Shown here: positions 16,539 through 25,502 of the stretch, in pieces | Layout: each line of letters opens with the position of its first letter | Position numbering within the stretch: position 1 is the first letter of the stretch | Source: Lachnospiraceae bacterium | GTDB lineage: Bacteria > Bacillota > Clostridia > Lachnospirales > Lachnospiraceae | Direction: 5' to 3' | DNA: 64,000 nucleotides | NCBI GenBank assembly: GCA_016291655.1 | Contig: JAEEYF010000013.1 | Location: 1-64,000, forward strand | Notes under the pieces: model-generated | Database searches by the model: none | The model's input: the letters and a program-made list of their open reading frames with translations, nothing else | What the model was told of the DNA's origin: nothing | Program-made: the position numbers and the translations under genes

Positions 16539-17978
16539 ATGTTTATTCTTAAAAGAAAAACAGGAATATTGCTTGCAGCAGTTCTCGCGTTTTCCGTAGG
16601 TCTGACCGCTTGCGGAAAACAAACGGAACCTGCAACGGAACCGACTCCTTCCGGCCAACAGACCGAAGCACCGGTTTCAACGTCCACACCCTCTCCCGCT
16701 CCGACCGAGGTGCCCAAGTTCATAGACTATGCAGCCGATCTCAAGCTGGATATGTCCTCTGATTCGCTTAAGACCGAAGCAACGGTAAGGACTTACGTGG
16801 ACGGCGACACAGTACACTTTGACGTTCCTTCGAGTGTTGAAAGCACCGGACTATTAAAAGCCAGATTCCTTGCCGTAAACACTCCGGAGTCTACAGGCAA
16901 GATCGAGCCTTACGGAAAAGCGGCTTCCAGGTTTACAAGGAATGCCCTCTCCCAAGCCACCTCGATCATTCTTGAATCAGATGATTCAAAGTGGAATCTC
17001 GATTCCACAGGCGGGCGCTACCTTGTATGGGTTTGGTACAAGACCGCAGATGATCCTGATTACAGAAACCTGAACGTCGAATTACTTCAGAACGGTCTTG
17101 CTCTCGCCTCCAACACAGCAAACAATCGTTACGGAGACACAGCATTTCCCGCTCTTAACAATTCCAAAGCATGTAAGCTTAATATGTATTCCGGAAAAGA
17201 GGATCCCGACTTCTACTACGGCGGTCCCGAGGAACTGACGTTAAAACAGCTCAGACTTAACATTGCCGACTATGCAGGCAAAAAAGTTTCCTTTGAAGCT
17301 GTTGTTACATCCAACTCGAACAGCACCGTTTATGTAGAGGATTACGATCCCGAGACCGACCTTTACTACGGTATTTCGGTATATTACGGATACAATCTCA
17401 GCGGCCCCGGACTTGATATACTTCAGGTCGGTAACCGCGTTAAGGTCGTCGGCTCCTGCCAATTCTATGAGGCGGGCGGTACTTACCAGATAGCCGACGT
17501 TCAATACAAAGCGATGAAACCTCAGGATCCCATGAACCTGCAGCTTATAGAGTCCGGACATGAAGGCGCCTACGTAGAAACCGAGCCCGATGAATTTGTA
17601 AACGGAAAGGTCGATATTGCGCAGCTTGTGCCCGATCCCACAGACCCCGAAGCCGAAATCTTCGAGTCAAAGACCTATGCACTTGCAGAAGTAATACAGG
17701 GAACCACGGTTTCAATGTCGGATCTGGATATTGAGAGGATCAGTACGACCACAAATCCGGCAAGCTCCTCCAACGGAGCAATGACATTCCATTGTGTTGC
17801 CGCAGACGGCACACATGTTGATGTCAGAACAGCAGTGCTCTATGACGACAACCGAAACCTGATCACCGCCGAAGCCTATGAAGGTCATACAATATCGGTA
17901 AAGGGTATTGTTGAATACTACGACGGCGGTTACCAGATCAAGGTGTTGTCTAAAGAACATATAACAATCATTCACTAA
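16539..17978 (+). CDS. Secreted lipoprotein: staphylococcal nuclease domain plus OB-like domains
   Basis: A 479-residue lipoprotein (lipobox LTAC, Cys25) with a Thr/Pro-rich linker (about 29-60). A thermonuclease (SNase) domain spans about 80-215: VDGDTV (87-92), R109, T115-P116-E117 and GR at 159-160 match the catalytic Arg35, Glu43 and Arg87 of the staphylococcal enzyme. The Ca2+ ligand equivalent to Asp40 appears as Asn114. Two OB-like beta domains follow (about 235-340 and 365-479), resembling those of extracellular nucleases such as B. subtilis YhcR. It probably cleaves DNA or RNA at the cell surface. It sits in the ABC importer operon. Confidence 0.87.
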   Translation: MFILKRKTGILLAAVLAFSVGLTACGKQTEPATEPTPSGQQTEAPVSTSTPSPAPTEVPKFIDYAADLKLDMSSDSLKTEATVRTYVDGDTVHFDVPSSVESTGLLKARFLAVNTPESTGKIEPYGKAASRFTRNALSQATSIILESDDSKWNLDSTGGRYLVWVWYKTADDPDYRNLNVELLQNGLALASNTANNRYGDTAFPALNNSKACKLNMYSGKEDPDFYYGGPEELTLKQLRLNIADYAGKKVSFEAVVTSNSNSTVYVEDYDPETDLYYGISVYYGYNLSGPGLDILQVGNRVKVVGSCQFYEAGGTYQIADVQYKAMKPQDPMNLQLIESGHEGAYVETEPDEFVNGKVDIAQLVPDPTDPEAEIFESKTYALAEVIQGTTVSMSDLDIERISTTTNPASSSNGAMTFHCVAADGTHVDVRTAVLYDDNRNLITAEAYEGHTISVKGIVEYYDGGYQIKVLSKEHITIIH

Positions 17979-17997
17979 ACAAGGGAAGGAAGAAAAG

Positions 17998-20394
17998 ATG
18001 AAGACTAAAAAACTTCTTTCATTACTGCTTATCGCAGCAATGAGCATTACTTGCCTTACAGCCTGCGGAGATAAAGGAAAAGATTCCGAGATCAATCCCA
18101 CTCCCGCTCCGGTTGTAAACGAACCTACCGCAGCTCCCACTACCGCACCGGCAGACAATTCAGGCTTAACCAAAGCTAAGGACTATCTTGAAAACATGTA
18201 CAAGTCAAAAGACGGTTCCGCTACGGCAACAGCTTCCGATTACACAGTAGTAGGCGTTGTAAAGATCGATGGTGTTACCTACTCGATCGATTGGAGCGTT
18301 GATGCAAAAGACGGTGTTACCGTAGGTACAATGGATTCCAAGAAAATGGTTACCATTGATGTCAACGAAAATACTCCCGACCTGATAAACTACAACCTCA
18401 CAGCTACGATCAAGGACGCTGCAGGCAAATCCGAAAAGATTTCATTTGCTCATTTTGTTCCCGCATATAAGGAATATTCATGGGCTGATTATGCAGCTGC
18501 CAAAGACGATCAGACAGTAGTATGTAAGGGTGTCGTTACAGCAATAATCGCAAAGTCCAAGGGTAATTCATCCAACGCTCTTTACTTCCAGGACAATGAC
18601 GGCGGTTACTATGTATACAACCTTGATAAGGATCCCGTTACCGAGCTCGGTATCAAGAGCGGTATGACCGTTAAGGCAACAGGTACACGTTCAACCTATT
18701 CCGGCACATATGAGATAATCAACGCTTCTGTTGAGATCATCGATTCCAACATTACAGCGGTTACTCCTGCCGATTATACCGCCCTTTTCAAGAATGCGGC
18801 AACCACAAAGGATGCGGCTCTTACCGAAAAGCAGGGTCTCCTTGTTACCGTTAAGGGTGTTGAGATCCTTGGTCAGGATCCTTCAAATAATACCTATTAT
18901 AATTTTAAACTTGCAGACAAGCAGTCTTATATCAGGATCTCGAGCTCCGTATGTCCCATCACTAAGGATGAGCAGACCAAGTTTAATGAGATCGTAAACT
19001 CCAACATCGGTTATTCCGCAGATGCAACAGGTATCCTCACTCTTTATGACGGTGCCTTCTATCTCTCTCCTATTACGGAGAATGCATTTGATAACTTCAA
19101 GCTTGTTGAAAGAGATGATGCAGGAAAGGTAGCTTTCGAAAAAGAAAAGCTTGTGTTCCCCGCAAAGATCAATTCTGATACGACACTTGATCTCAGAGCT
19201 ACAGGTGTTACTTACACAGACGTAGCGATCACTTACGACGTTACCGGTGCCACAGCAGCTGACGGCAAGCTTCCCATTGTACTTGACAGCAAGCCTCAGA
19301 CCATCACCGTTGTTGCTACCATTAAGTGTAACAATGCAACAGATACTTTAACCGCTACAATCGAAGTTGACGCCAAGTCGGATGATATGCCTGTTTCCGA
19401 AGTATTAAACAAGGCCTTTGCTCTTGCAAAAGACGAAGCAATGCCCGGTACTCAGGTTCTCCGCGGTACTATCACTGAAATCACAAGTCCTTACTCGGAT
19501 AAATACAATAACATCACCGTTAACCTTCAGGTCGGCGATAAGATCATAACCTGCTTCCGTCTTAAGGGTGGTGAAGAGCTCAAGGTTGGCGATGTGATCA
19601 CAGTTACAGGTAACATTAAGAATTACAAGGGAACCGTTGAATTTGATTCAGGTTGCACCTATTCCAAGACCCTTTCCGTAGAGGAAGCTAAGCAGCTTCT
19701 TACCATCGAAAAGGCATATGCTCTCGGTGCAGGTGAAACAATGAGTGGCAAACAGGTTCTCAGCGGAAAGATCACTGAGATCACAACCGCTTACTCGGAT
19801 AAATACAATAACATCACCGTAACTCTTCAGGTCGGAGATAAGACGATCTCCTGCTTCCGTCTCACCGGCGGCGCAGACCTTCAGGTCGGAGATGTCATCA
19901 CAGTAACAGGCTTCATTACAAACTACAAGGGCACATCCATCCAGTTCAGCGCAGGCGCAACTTACGTTAAGGGGCAGAAGCTTGCATATGCCAAGGACCT
20001 CATCGTAATGGAAAAGGCATACAATCTCGGTGAAGACGAAGAATTATCCGGTGTACAGGAGATCACAGGTACTATCCTCAGCATTGATACTCCTTACTCT
20101 GATAAGTACGATAACATTACCGTTACACTTGAGGTTGGAACCTTCAGGATCAGTGCTTTCCGTCTTAAGGGCGGTCAGGACCTCAAGGTTGGCGATGTTA
20201 TCACCGTAACCGGTACCATCAAGAACTACAAGGGTACATCTGTCCAGTTTAATGCCGGAGCAACCTATGTATTGGGCGCTGTTGATTCAACACCCGCTAC
20301 AGGTGATTCAACAATGACGATCCTCTTCGTCCTTCTTCTCATGGCAGCAGCTTCCTTCGCAGCTATGATGTATACCAAAAGAAGAGCTCACTGA
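17998..20394 (+). CDS. Surface lipoprotein with repeated OB-like domains and C-terminal TPxTGD anchor-like tail
   Basis: A 798-residue protein with lipobox LTAC (Cys23). After a Pro/Thr linker come an OB-like domain similar to YhcR-type nuclease modules (about 160-250), another (about 255-365), a beta domain, and three tandem repeats of about 100 residues (about 460-760) each carrying YSDKYNNITV, CFRLKGG and VGDVITVTG. The tail has TPATGD (765-770), a membrane segment and KRR, like a sortase signal. No nuclease domain is visible; it may bind nucleic acid for the upstream nuclease. It lies 19 bp after that gene with a good ribosome site and ends the operon at a terminator. Confidence 0.83.
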   Translation: MKTKKLLSLLLIAAMSITCLTACGDKGKDSEINPTPAPVVNEPTAAPTTAPADNSGLTKAKDYLENMYKSKDGSATATASDYTVVGVVKIDGVTYSIDWSVDAKDGVTVGTMDSKKMVTIDVNENTPDLINYNLTATIKDAAGKSEKISFAHFVPAYKEYSWADYAAAKDDQTVVCKGVVTAIIAKSKGNSSNALYFQDNDGGYYVYNLDKDPVTELGIKSGMTVKATGTRSTYSGTYEIINASVEIIDSNITAVTPADYTALFKNAATTKDAALTEKQGLLVTVKGVEILGQDPSNNTYYNFKLADKQSYIRISSSVCPITKDEQTKFNEIVNSNIGYSADATGILTLYDGAFYLSPITENAFDNFKLVERDDAGKVAFEKEKLVFPAKINSDTTLDLRATGVTYTDVAITYDVTGATAADGKLPIVLDSKPQTITVVATIKCNNATDTLTATIEVDAKSDDMPVSEVLNKAFALAKDEAMPGTQVLRGTITEITSPYSDKYNNITVNLQVGDKIITCFRLKGGEELKVGDVITVTGNIKNYKGTVEFDSGCTYSKTLSVEEAKQLLTIEKAYALGAGETMSGKQVLSGKITEITTAYSDKYNNITVTLQVGDKTISCFRLTGGADLQVGDVITVTGFITNYKGTSIQFSAGATYVKGQKLAYAKDLIVMEKAYNLGEDEELSGVQEITGTILSIDTPYSDKYDNITVTLEVGTFRISAFRLKGGQDLKVGDVITVTGTIKNYKGTSVQFNAGATYVLGAVDSTPATGDSTMTILFVLLLMAAASFAAMMYTKRRAH

Positions 20395-20418
20395 TATTTA
20401 ATATCCTGAGCATTAAAA

Positions 20419-20453
20419 GAGCCTTCGGGAATTTCCCGAAGGCTCTTGTTTTT
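20419..20453 (+). terminator. Rho-independent terminator of the importer-nuclease operon
   Basis: GAGCCTTCGGG (20419-20429) pairs with CCCGAAGGCTC (20435-20445), followed by TTGTTTTTTT. It separates the plus-strand operon from the convergent minus-strand genes. Confidence 0.9.
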
Positions 20454-20462
20454 TTATCGGTT

Positions 20463-20870
20463 TTAATCTGTTTCCCTCTTCCTGTTGTCCTTAACAAAGT
20501 ACAGGCTGAGGCTCAGGGCCAAAAGCACAAAGCCGGCAATGTAATAATAGTTTATCCAAGGGTTTGCGGCTCCGTAGATCTCAAACACTCCGCTCACCAA
20601 CAGCCCCACGGTGAGTGTTGCAACTCCGCAATGCCATATCTGTCTTGTGAGGCTTCCGGGCATATGCATCCGTACACGCTCCAGAACAGCGTTTAAAAGC
20701 GTTCCCAAAACGAGGGGTACAGAGAATGCATACACCATCGAATAAGAGAATACGCCATGGCTAAAATGCTCATATATGAACCCTGTCAATGCAAGAAAGA
20801 TTGAAACGATCAAATAGATGAAACCGGTGTTACGATATATTTTTAAATTGTTGACATCAGTATGCGACAT
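20463..20870 (-). CDS. Small membrane protein of unknown function
   Basis: A 135-residue protein with four likely membrane helices (about 15-32, 41-62, 78-97, 104-125) and short charged ends. I do not recognise a family. Its start overlaps the 3' end of the phosphodiester glycosidase-like gene by 14 bp, so the two are probably translated from one message. It is the last gene of a minus-strand run that starts at 25059 and faces the terminator at 20419. Confidence 0.7.
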   Translation of the reverse strand: MSHTDVNNLKIYRNTGFIYLIVSIFLALTGFIYEHFSHGVFSYSMVYAFSVPLVLGTLLNAVLERVRMHMPGSLTRQIWHCGVATLTVGLLVSGVFEIYGAANPWINYYYIAGFVLLALSLSLYFVKDNRKRETD

Positions 20871-21936
20871 AGACTATATCATTTACCCCCTGTTCAGCTA
20901 TCTTGTTCTTGTTCCTGCAGGGTTTGTTGATCACTTCTCCGTTAAAATAAAGAGTCGAGGAACCGCCTCCGTCAAGGTTGTAAAAGGTCTCGAGACCCAG
21001 TTTCATGCCGAAGGCGGCAAGCTTGGTAAGGCTCATTCCTTTGCTTTGGGAGGTTCTTCCGTCCACCACCACAAATGCATAATGAAGGTCTTCATATACA
21101 CCTATTGCAGTTCTGGGATTTGAGCCCGTGATTTTTTCCTTCATCACCGAATAGCTTGATTCAAGCACATTTTCACCGTTCTCGATCAAGGTGGGACCAA
21201 AGTTAAAAAGCTGCACCGCTCCCTGTTCCATCAATTCATCAATCGTGACCTCACCCTCACGGATTATCTTTGCCGACCCGTCTTCAAAGATCACAAGATC
21301 TTCCTGCTCCGGTGCTGCAACGGTAATGCCCGAGGTCGTCTTACTTATCTCGTCTCTTAAGACTACTCCGTTCTTGATCGAATAACCGTTTCTTACAAAC
21401 CAACAGTCACCGTTAATCGAAACAACAAGATTGTCGCAAACGGAGGATATCTCCGAAACAGTGGCATAAGTGGTAGACCTCTTTATAGCTGATGCTATCT
21501 GGGTTTTGAGGAAATCGGCAGAATTCAGCACAATATCCACTACATATATGTCCGAGTCATATTCACGATATCTGTCGATCCGAACGGACATATCAGAATC
21601 CACGTAGCTGTTCTCCGTCCATGTGGGAACGATCGTCGGCACAGGCGTAAACGTGGGTGCGGATGTCGGTGTAAACGCGGATGTTGCCGAGGGTGTTGCA
21701 GAGGGCGTCGCTCCCGCCTCCGGTGTTACCGCTAAAGTCGGCGTAGTAGCCATATGCTCGACCTCTGTGGGAACAGGCGTCTTCACTGCTTCGTTTTTCT
21801 TAGAATTTGCTCTGTCTATTGCTTCCTGTATCTTATCTCCCGATACATCACTGAAGGTAAATGTGCGCAGCACAACTGCCAGAGTGAACACCACAAGGAT
21901 AACAGAATATATGGCACTAAAAAGGTATTTTTTCAT
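20857..21936 (-). CDS. Membrane-anchored phosphodiester glycosidase-like (NAGPA) protein
   Basis: 359 residues from the ATG chosen here; the longer frame upstream overlaps the preceding gene. An N-terminal membrane segment (about 5-28) is followed by a long Thr/Pro linker (about 45-105), then a NAGPA domain. Visible motifs are SINGDCWF, DGRTSQSKGMSLTKLA and LDGGGSSTLYFNG, the last being the family hallmark. Homologues remove N-acetylglucosamine or related sugars from phosphodiesters, for example in wall polymers. The bacterial substrate is not known here. The start lies one base after the stop of the DHH gene upstream. Confidence 0.85.
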   Translation of the reverse strand: MKKYLFSAIYSVILVVFTLAVVLRTFTFSDVSGDKIQEAIDRANSKKNEAVKTPVPTEVEHMATTPTLAVTPEAGATPSATPSATSAFTPTSAPTFTPVPTIVPTWTENSYVDSDMSVRIDRYREYDSDIYVVDIVLNSADFLKTQIASAIKRSTTYATVSEISSVCDNLVVSINGDCWFVRNGYSIKNGVVLRDEISKTTSGITVAAPEQEDLVIFEDGSAKIIREGEVTIDELMEQGAVQLFNFGPTLIENGENVLESSYSVMKEKITGSNPRTAIGVYEDLHYAFVVVDGRTSQSKGMSLTKLAAFGMKLGLETFYNLDGGGSSTLYFNGEVINKPCRNKNKIAEQGVNDIVYVAY

Positions 21937-21937
21937 T

Positions 21938-22930
21938 TTACATCCATCCGGTATTATTAGCCTTATAATCTCTGGAGATCGCGTCCGCATCGTCTATCAG
22001 GCACTGCAGTTCTTCGGCGGAATGAACCGTCGCACCCGCAGCACACTCATGACCGCCGCCGCCGTATTTTTCCGCAAGCTTGTTGATGGTAACAAACCTT
22101 GAGCGCAGTCTTACGCGCACTTCCTCATCAAAGGGATTTTCGATGAACGCCAGCCAGATGATTGAACCTTTGATGGAATTGAGAAGGGAAATAACATTGC
22201 TCGCTTCTTCGTTTGAAAGGTTCCACTCTTTCTGCATCTCACGGGTTACAACGATATATGCGACACCGTTCTCAGTAACCTTCATCTGTCCGAAAATGTA
22301 AGCCTGGAACTTGAAATAATCGAATTCCTCCAGATAGAGATTGGAGTAAATGGTTTCCAGATCGAGTCCGAAATCCAAAAGATAGCCTGCCAGGCGCATG
22401 GTCTCACCGCTTGTAGATGAAAAACGGAAGCGGCCGGAATCCGTTGCGATTCCCGTAAACAGACACTCCGCCGCCCTCTTCGTTACCTTAAGTTCATCCT
22501 TAAAGGTGAGGGCAAAATCAACGATCATCTCGCATGCCGAGGAACGCCGGTCCTCAACCCAGGAAATGTCCCCATAGGGTATATTGTCCACATGGTGATC
22601 GATCTTTACGATCTCCTTGGCAAGAACATACTTCTTGTTTGAAAGCCTGTCCGACGTTCCCGTATCAATGGCAACAAACAGCGCATCTGCATAGGCTTCG
22701 TCGGCAAGTACGGTTTTATCGTCATCCAAAAAAGCAACATAGTCGGAATAGTCCTCGTTCACAACAAAGACCTCCTTCTTGGGGAAGCTCTCTCTGAGAA
22801 TGGTTGCAAAACCCATGGTAGAGCCCACCGCATCACCGTCGGGTCTGAAATGACGTCCGATTATGATCCTGTCATACTCTTTGATCTTATCCAGTATCTG
22901 TTTCTTGATCTCAAAATTCTTATTATCCAT
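21938..22930 (-). CDS. DHH-family phosphoesterase (NrnA-like), copy 1
   Basis: A 330-residue DHH/DHHA1 phosphoesterase. Motifs in order are RHFRPDGDAVGS (metal site I), DTGTSDR, DHH in KIDHHVDN, and the DHHA1 substrate loop GGGGHECAAGAT. Relatives degrade short RNA oligonucleotides (nanoRNase), pAp or cyclic dinucleotide products in the cytosol. All metal-binding residues appear present. It is one of two adjacent paralogues that are clearly diverged, suggesting different substrates. The ribosome site is AAAGGGAG. Confidence 0.9.
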   Translation of the reverse strand: MDNKNFEIKKQILDKIKEYDRIIIGRHFRPDGDAVGSTMGFATILRESFPKKEVFVVNEDYSDYVAFLDDDKTVLADEAYADALFVAIDTGTSDRLSNKKYVLAKEIVKIDHHVDNIPYGDISWVEDRRSSACEMIVDFALTFKDELKVTKRAAECLFTGIATDSGRFRFSSTSGETMRLAGYLLDFGLDLETIYSNLYLEEFDYFKFQAYIFGQMKVTENGVAYIVVTREMQKEWNLSNEEASNVISLLNSIKGSIIWLAFIENPFDEEVRVRLRSRFVTINKLAEKYGGGGHECAAGATVHSAEELQCLIDDADAISRDYKANNTGWM

Positions 22931-22975
22931 ATGATCTCCCTTTTATTCAGTGTGATCGGCTGTTTATATGCCTGT

Positions 22976-23920
22976 TTACAGCATCATCTTGTCAAGGTCC
23001 GCAAGCATGGCCATTGCCGTTTCCCTGTCTGCGATCGTTGCACCGCTGGCCTTTTCATGGCCGCCTCCGCGGTACTTTACCGCAATGGGGTTGATGTTGT
23101 ACTTGTTCGATCGCAGCTCGCAGAGCACCTTTCCTTCGCTCTCGGTGAAGTTCACCCAGATGGCCACTCCCTTGATGTCGCCCATAACGCCGACCATTCC
23201 GCGGGAAATACCGAAGGGAGTCATTCCCTCCTTAATGAGTCTTTCGACCTCTGCCGCATCGTTGTAAAGATAAGCAACATTGTGCTCCGTAAAACGGATC
23301 TTCAGAATGAACTCGGATTTTCGCTTTATGGACTCAAAATCCTCCGCATACATCTTTGCATAGAGATCGTTGAAGTCTATGTTACCCTTCTCCACAAGGA
23401 AAGCTGCCAGCCTGAAGGTCCTGGCATTTGTGGAATCATAGCGGAAACGTCCGGAATCCGTCACCATACCTGTAAAAAGCGATCTTGCGCCGATCTCATC
23501 GATCTCAAGGCCTTCGGTTGCTATTATGTCCGCAATTATGCCGCAGCAGCTTTCAAAGCTCGTATCTATGACCTCTGTTTTTGTGAAAGCCCCGGTAAAT
23601 ATGTGATGATCGATCCTTGCATTGGCCTTGGCCGTTTTGTATCTTTCATCGTTCACCATGTTTTCTCCGCCGCAATCCAAAACAATCGAAAGAGACTCGG
23701 CAAACACGCTGTCTTCAACTTCATCCATCACTGCTTCATCCATGAAGGAATACCTTCCCGCTTCATCGCCCACTACGTAGACCTTTTTTTCGGGGAAATT
23801 CGTCATGATCAGGTGCTTCATTCCGATCTGGCTTCCGATGGCATCTCCGTCCGGATTTGAATGCCTGTGGATCACGATCGAGTCGTACTTTTTGATCTCT
23901 TCCAGTATTTTTTTATACAT
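22976..23920 (-). CDS. DHH-family phosphoesterase (NrnA-like), copy 2
   Basis: A 314-residue paralogue of the downstream gene. Motifs: HRHSNPDGDAIGS, a divergent second Asp motif DCGGENM (where copy 1 has DTGTSDR), DHH in RIDHHIFTG, and the DHHA1 loop RGGGHEKASGAT. Catalytic metal ligands look intact, but changes beside motif II may affect substrate choice. Expected cytosolic activity is removal of mononucleotides from short RNA or pAp hydrolysis. It lies 45 bp before copy 1 and 20 bp after the nucleotidase/kinase fusion, pointing to a nucleotide turnover operon. Confidence 0.9.
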   Translation of the reverse strand: MYKKILEEIKKYDSIVIHRHSNPDGDAIGSQIGMKHLIMTNFPEKKVYVVGDEAGRYSFMDEAVMDEVEDSVFAESLSIVLDCGGENMVNDERYKTAKANARIDHHIFTGAFTKTEVIDTSFESCCGIIADIIATEGLEIDEIGARSLFTGMVTDSGRFRYDSTNARTFRLAAFLVEKGNIDFNDLYAKMYAEDFESIKRKSEFILKIRFTEHNVAYLYNDAAEVERLIKEGMTPFGISRGMVGVMGDIKGVAIWVNFTESEGKVLCELRSNKYNINPIAVKYRGGGHEKASGATIADRETAMAMLADLDKMML

Positions 23921-23940
23921 TATCTACCTCGTTCCTAAGA

Positions 23941-25059
23941 TCATCTGTTGCTTCCCGTAACTATCTTTTTGAGCGTTTCCGCCGCTTTTGCCGCATTATC
24001 CTCGCACTTGAGCTCAATATCACAGATCTCCGCATTCCTGTACTCGATGTCCAGAGACATGATACGTCTTACTTTATCGTCCTCATTTGATTTACGGCTG
24101 ATAATGTTCTTAAGCACAGCTTCCTTTTCACGATTAACAAAAACCATCAGGGTTCTGCCCCTATATGCATTTCTTACGGTGAGTGCACCGCAGATGTCGA
24201 TGGGCAGGACTGCATAGTTACCCTCGCTCACGATCTGCTGTATCTCGTTTGAGGGCGTTCCGAAATGGAATTTGGAGTAGACCGTGGTTTCCAGAAACCT
24301 TCCATCCTCTTTTTCCTGAAGGAACTGCTCCTCATCGATAAACCTGTAGGCTTTCTCACTCTCGCCCTCATTTCTCGGCCTTGTGGTCGAGGTAAGGGGC
24401 TTCTTGAATTCAATCGAATCCTTGGTAAGCTCATATGCGATCTCATTCTTTAGCGATCCCGAAGGGCCTACGAGGCATATGACTCCTCCCTCCGACAGAT
24501 CCGGGGATTTCTCCACAAACGAGTTTCTTACCATACGGAAAAGTTGCATGAAATCCGAGTAGCTGTTCACGGCCAATATGCCTGTCATATCCATGTTCCA
24601 TGGCTTGCGGAACAGCACGGGATAAACGGCTTTCGAGTTGGAAATGTTGTGGGCTCCGTCGTCCAGCAGCATATCCAGCGCAAAAACATCCTTACGTGTT
24701 CCGATTATTATGTTCTGGGAAGGGATTTCGGGAAAGTCCTTAAGCAGGCGCTCCGCACGGGCGCTCATGCAGGCCGCGGGAACAGCTGTTACGAAGAACA
24801 CATCTGCCTGCTTGGAAAGCTCGCGCACAAACTTCTGCGCACCCGGAAGAATGGGCTGGGTCCGCACAAATTCAGGATCCGAATAGAGTGCGATCCTCTC
24901 GTCGAAATGCCTTCCGTAGTTTCCCCAGCCCTTGATCTCATTAATGCTCACAGGATCCTCGTCGGGATGCTTACCGTTCACAATGGACAGGGCATAGGCG
25001 TTGCAGTCATATAATGTGTCATCCACATCAAGACCAATCCTTAATCGATATCTTCTCAT
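23941..25059 (-). CDS. Fusion: NT5C-type 5'(3')-nucleotidase plus guanylate kinase-like domain
   Basis: 372 residues from the ATG preceded by TTGGAGGT; the longer frame lacks a ribosome site. Residues 1-185 are a HAD-fold deoxyribonucleotidase: DVDDT (11-15) carries the nucleophile, FVTA (89-92) is motif II and LLDD (131-134) is the late acidic motif. Residues about 190-372 are guanylate kinase-like, with STTRPRNEGE (224-233) and the ETTVYSKFHFGT segment. The P-loop reads GPSGSLKN (198-205), where active kinases have GPSGxGKxT: the Gly before Lys is Leu and the Ser/Thr is Asn. The kinase half may therefore bind but not phosphorylate. Confidence 0.85.
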   Translation of the reverse strand: MRRYRLRIGLDVDDTLYDCNAYALSIVNGKHPDEDPVSINEIKGWGNYGRHFDERIALYSDPEFVRTQPILPGAQKFVRELSKQADVFFVTAVPAACMSARAERLLKDFPEIPSQNIIIGTRKDVFALDMLLDDGAHNISNSKAVYPVLFRKPWNMDMTGILAVNSYSDFMQLFRMVRNSFVEKSPDLSEGGVICLVGPSGSLKNEIAYELTKDSIEFKKPLTSTTRPRNEGESEKAYRFIDEEQFLQEKEDGRFLETTVYSKFHFGTPSNEIQQIVSEGNYAVLPIDICGALTVRNAYRGRTLMVFVNREKEAVLKNIISRKSNEDDKVRRIMSLDIEYRNAEICDIELKCEDNAAKAAETLKKIVTGSNR

Positions 25060-25076
25060 AAAATTTGACCTCCAAA

Positions 25077-25127
25077 CCACATAGCGTGGTAATGTAAAAT
25101 TATAACAAATTTCAGGCTGTTTTTCAA
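25077..25127 (-). promoter_or_regulatory. Promoter and inverted repeat upstream of the nucleotidase/kinase operon
   Basis: Minus strand TTGAAA (25122-25127), 17-bp spacer, TATAAT (25099-25104). Just downstream, ACCAC and GTGGT (25077-25091) form a small inverted repeat in the leader that could be an operator or hairpin. Confidence 0.65.
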
Positions 25128-25189
25128 GAAAGACTGCTCTGAACGTCCAAACAGCTCTCCGCCGTCAAACGAAGAAAGAGAAAAAGAAA

Positions 25190-25213
25190 GGACCCGTCCT
25201 TACGGACAGGTCC
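25190..25213 (-). terminator. Terminator of the YjfB-like gene
   Basis: Minus strand GGACCTGTCC and GGACGGGTCC pair (one G-U) around GTAA, followed by TTTCTTTTTCTC. It lies 15 bp after the small gene's stop. Confidence 0.85.
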
Positions 25214-25227
25214 CCGACTTTTTACTA

Positions 25228-25404
25228 TTAAACGGAAACATCAATGTTTGCTCCGATATGAGGTGTCACAGACTGTTCCATCATTTTGATCATCTCAGCT
25301 CCCATATCTTCCTGTGTATCAAGTGCTTTCGACAACATCGCAACACCGACATCCGTCGACGTATTGATCTGATTCATCGTCATGGATAAAGCAGCTATGT
25401 CCAT
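25228..25404 (-). CDS. YjfB-family small protein (putative motility-associated)
   Basis: A 58-residue protein starting MDIAALSMTM and ending IGANIDVSV. It matches the small YjfB family in size and layout: a short helix, a QEDMGAEMIKMME-like helix, and a C-terminal IDVSV-like strand. YjfB was named as a putative motility protein; its role is not established. A strong AAAGGAGG ribosome site sits 6 bp before the ATG and a terminator directly follows, so it is a compact single-gene unit. No flagellar genes are in the window. Confidence 0.85.
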   Translation of the reverse strand: MDIAALSMTMNQINTSTDVGVAMLSKALDTQEDMGAEMIKMMEQSVTPHIGANIDVSV

Positions 25405-25502
25405 GTACTACCTCCTTTCTTACCCTGCGGGTAAACTTCATCTTGTCCGCATTCTATCATCCCCGCCTCCCAAAGTCAATTAAGTAAGAATAAACTTTCA
25501 GG

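Noticed and set aside
22850..23860. 336-codon plus-strand ORF
   Set aside because: It is antisense to the DHH gene at 22976, which has all catalytic motifs; the translation looks like a mirror artefact.
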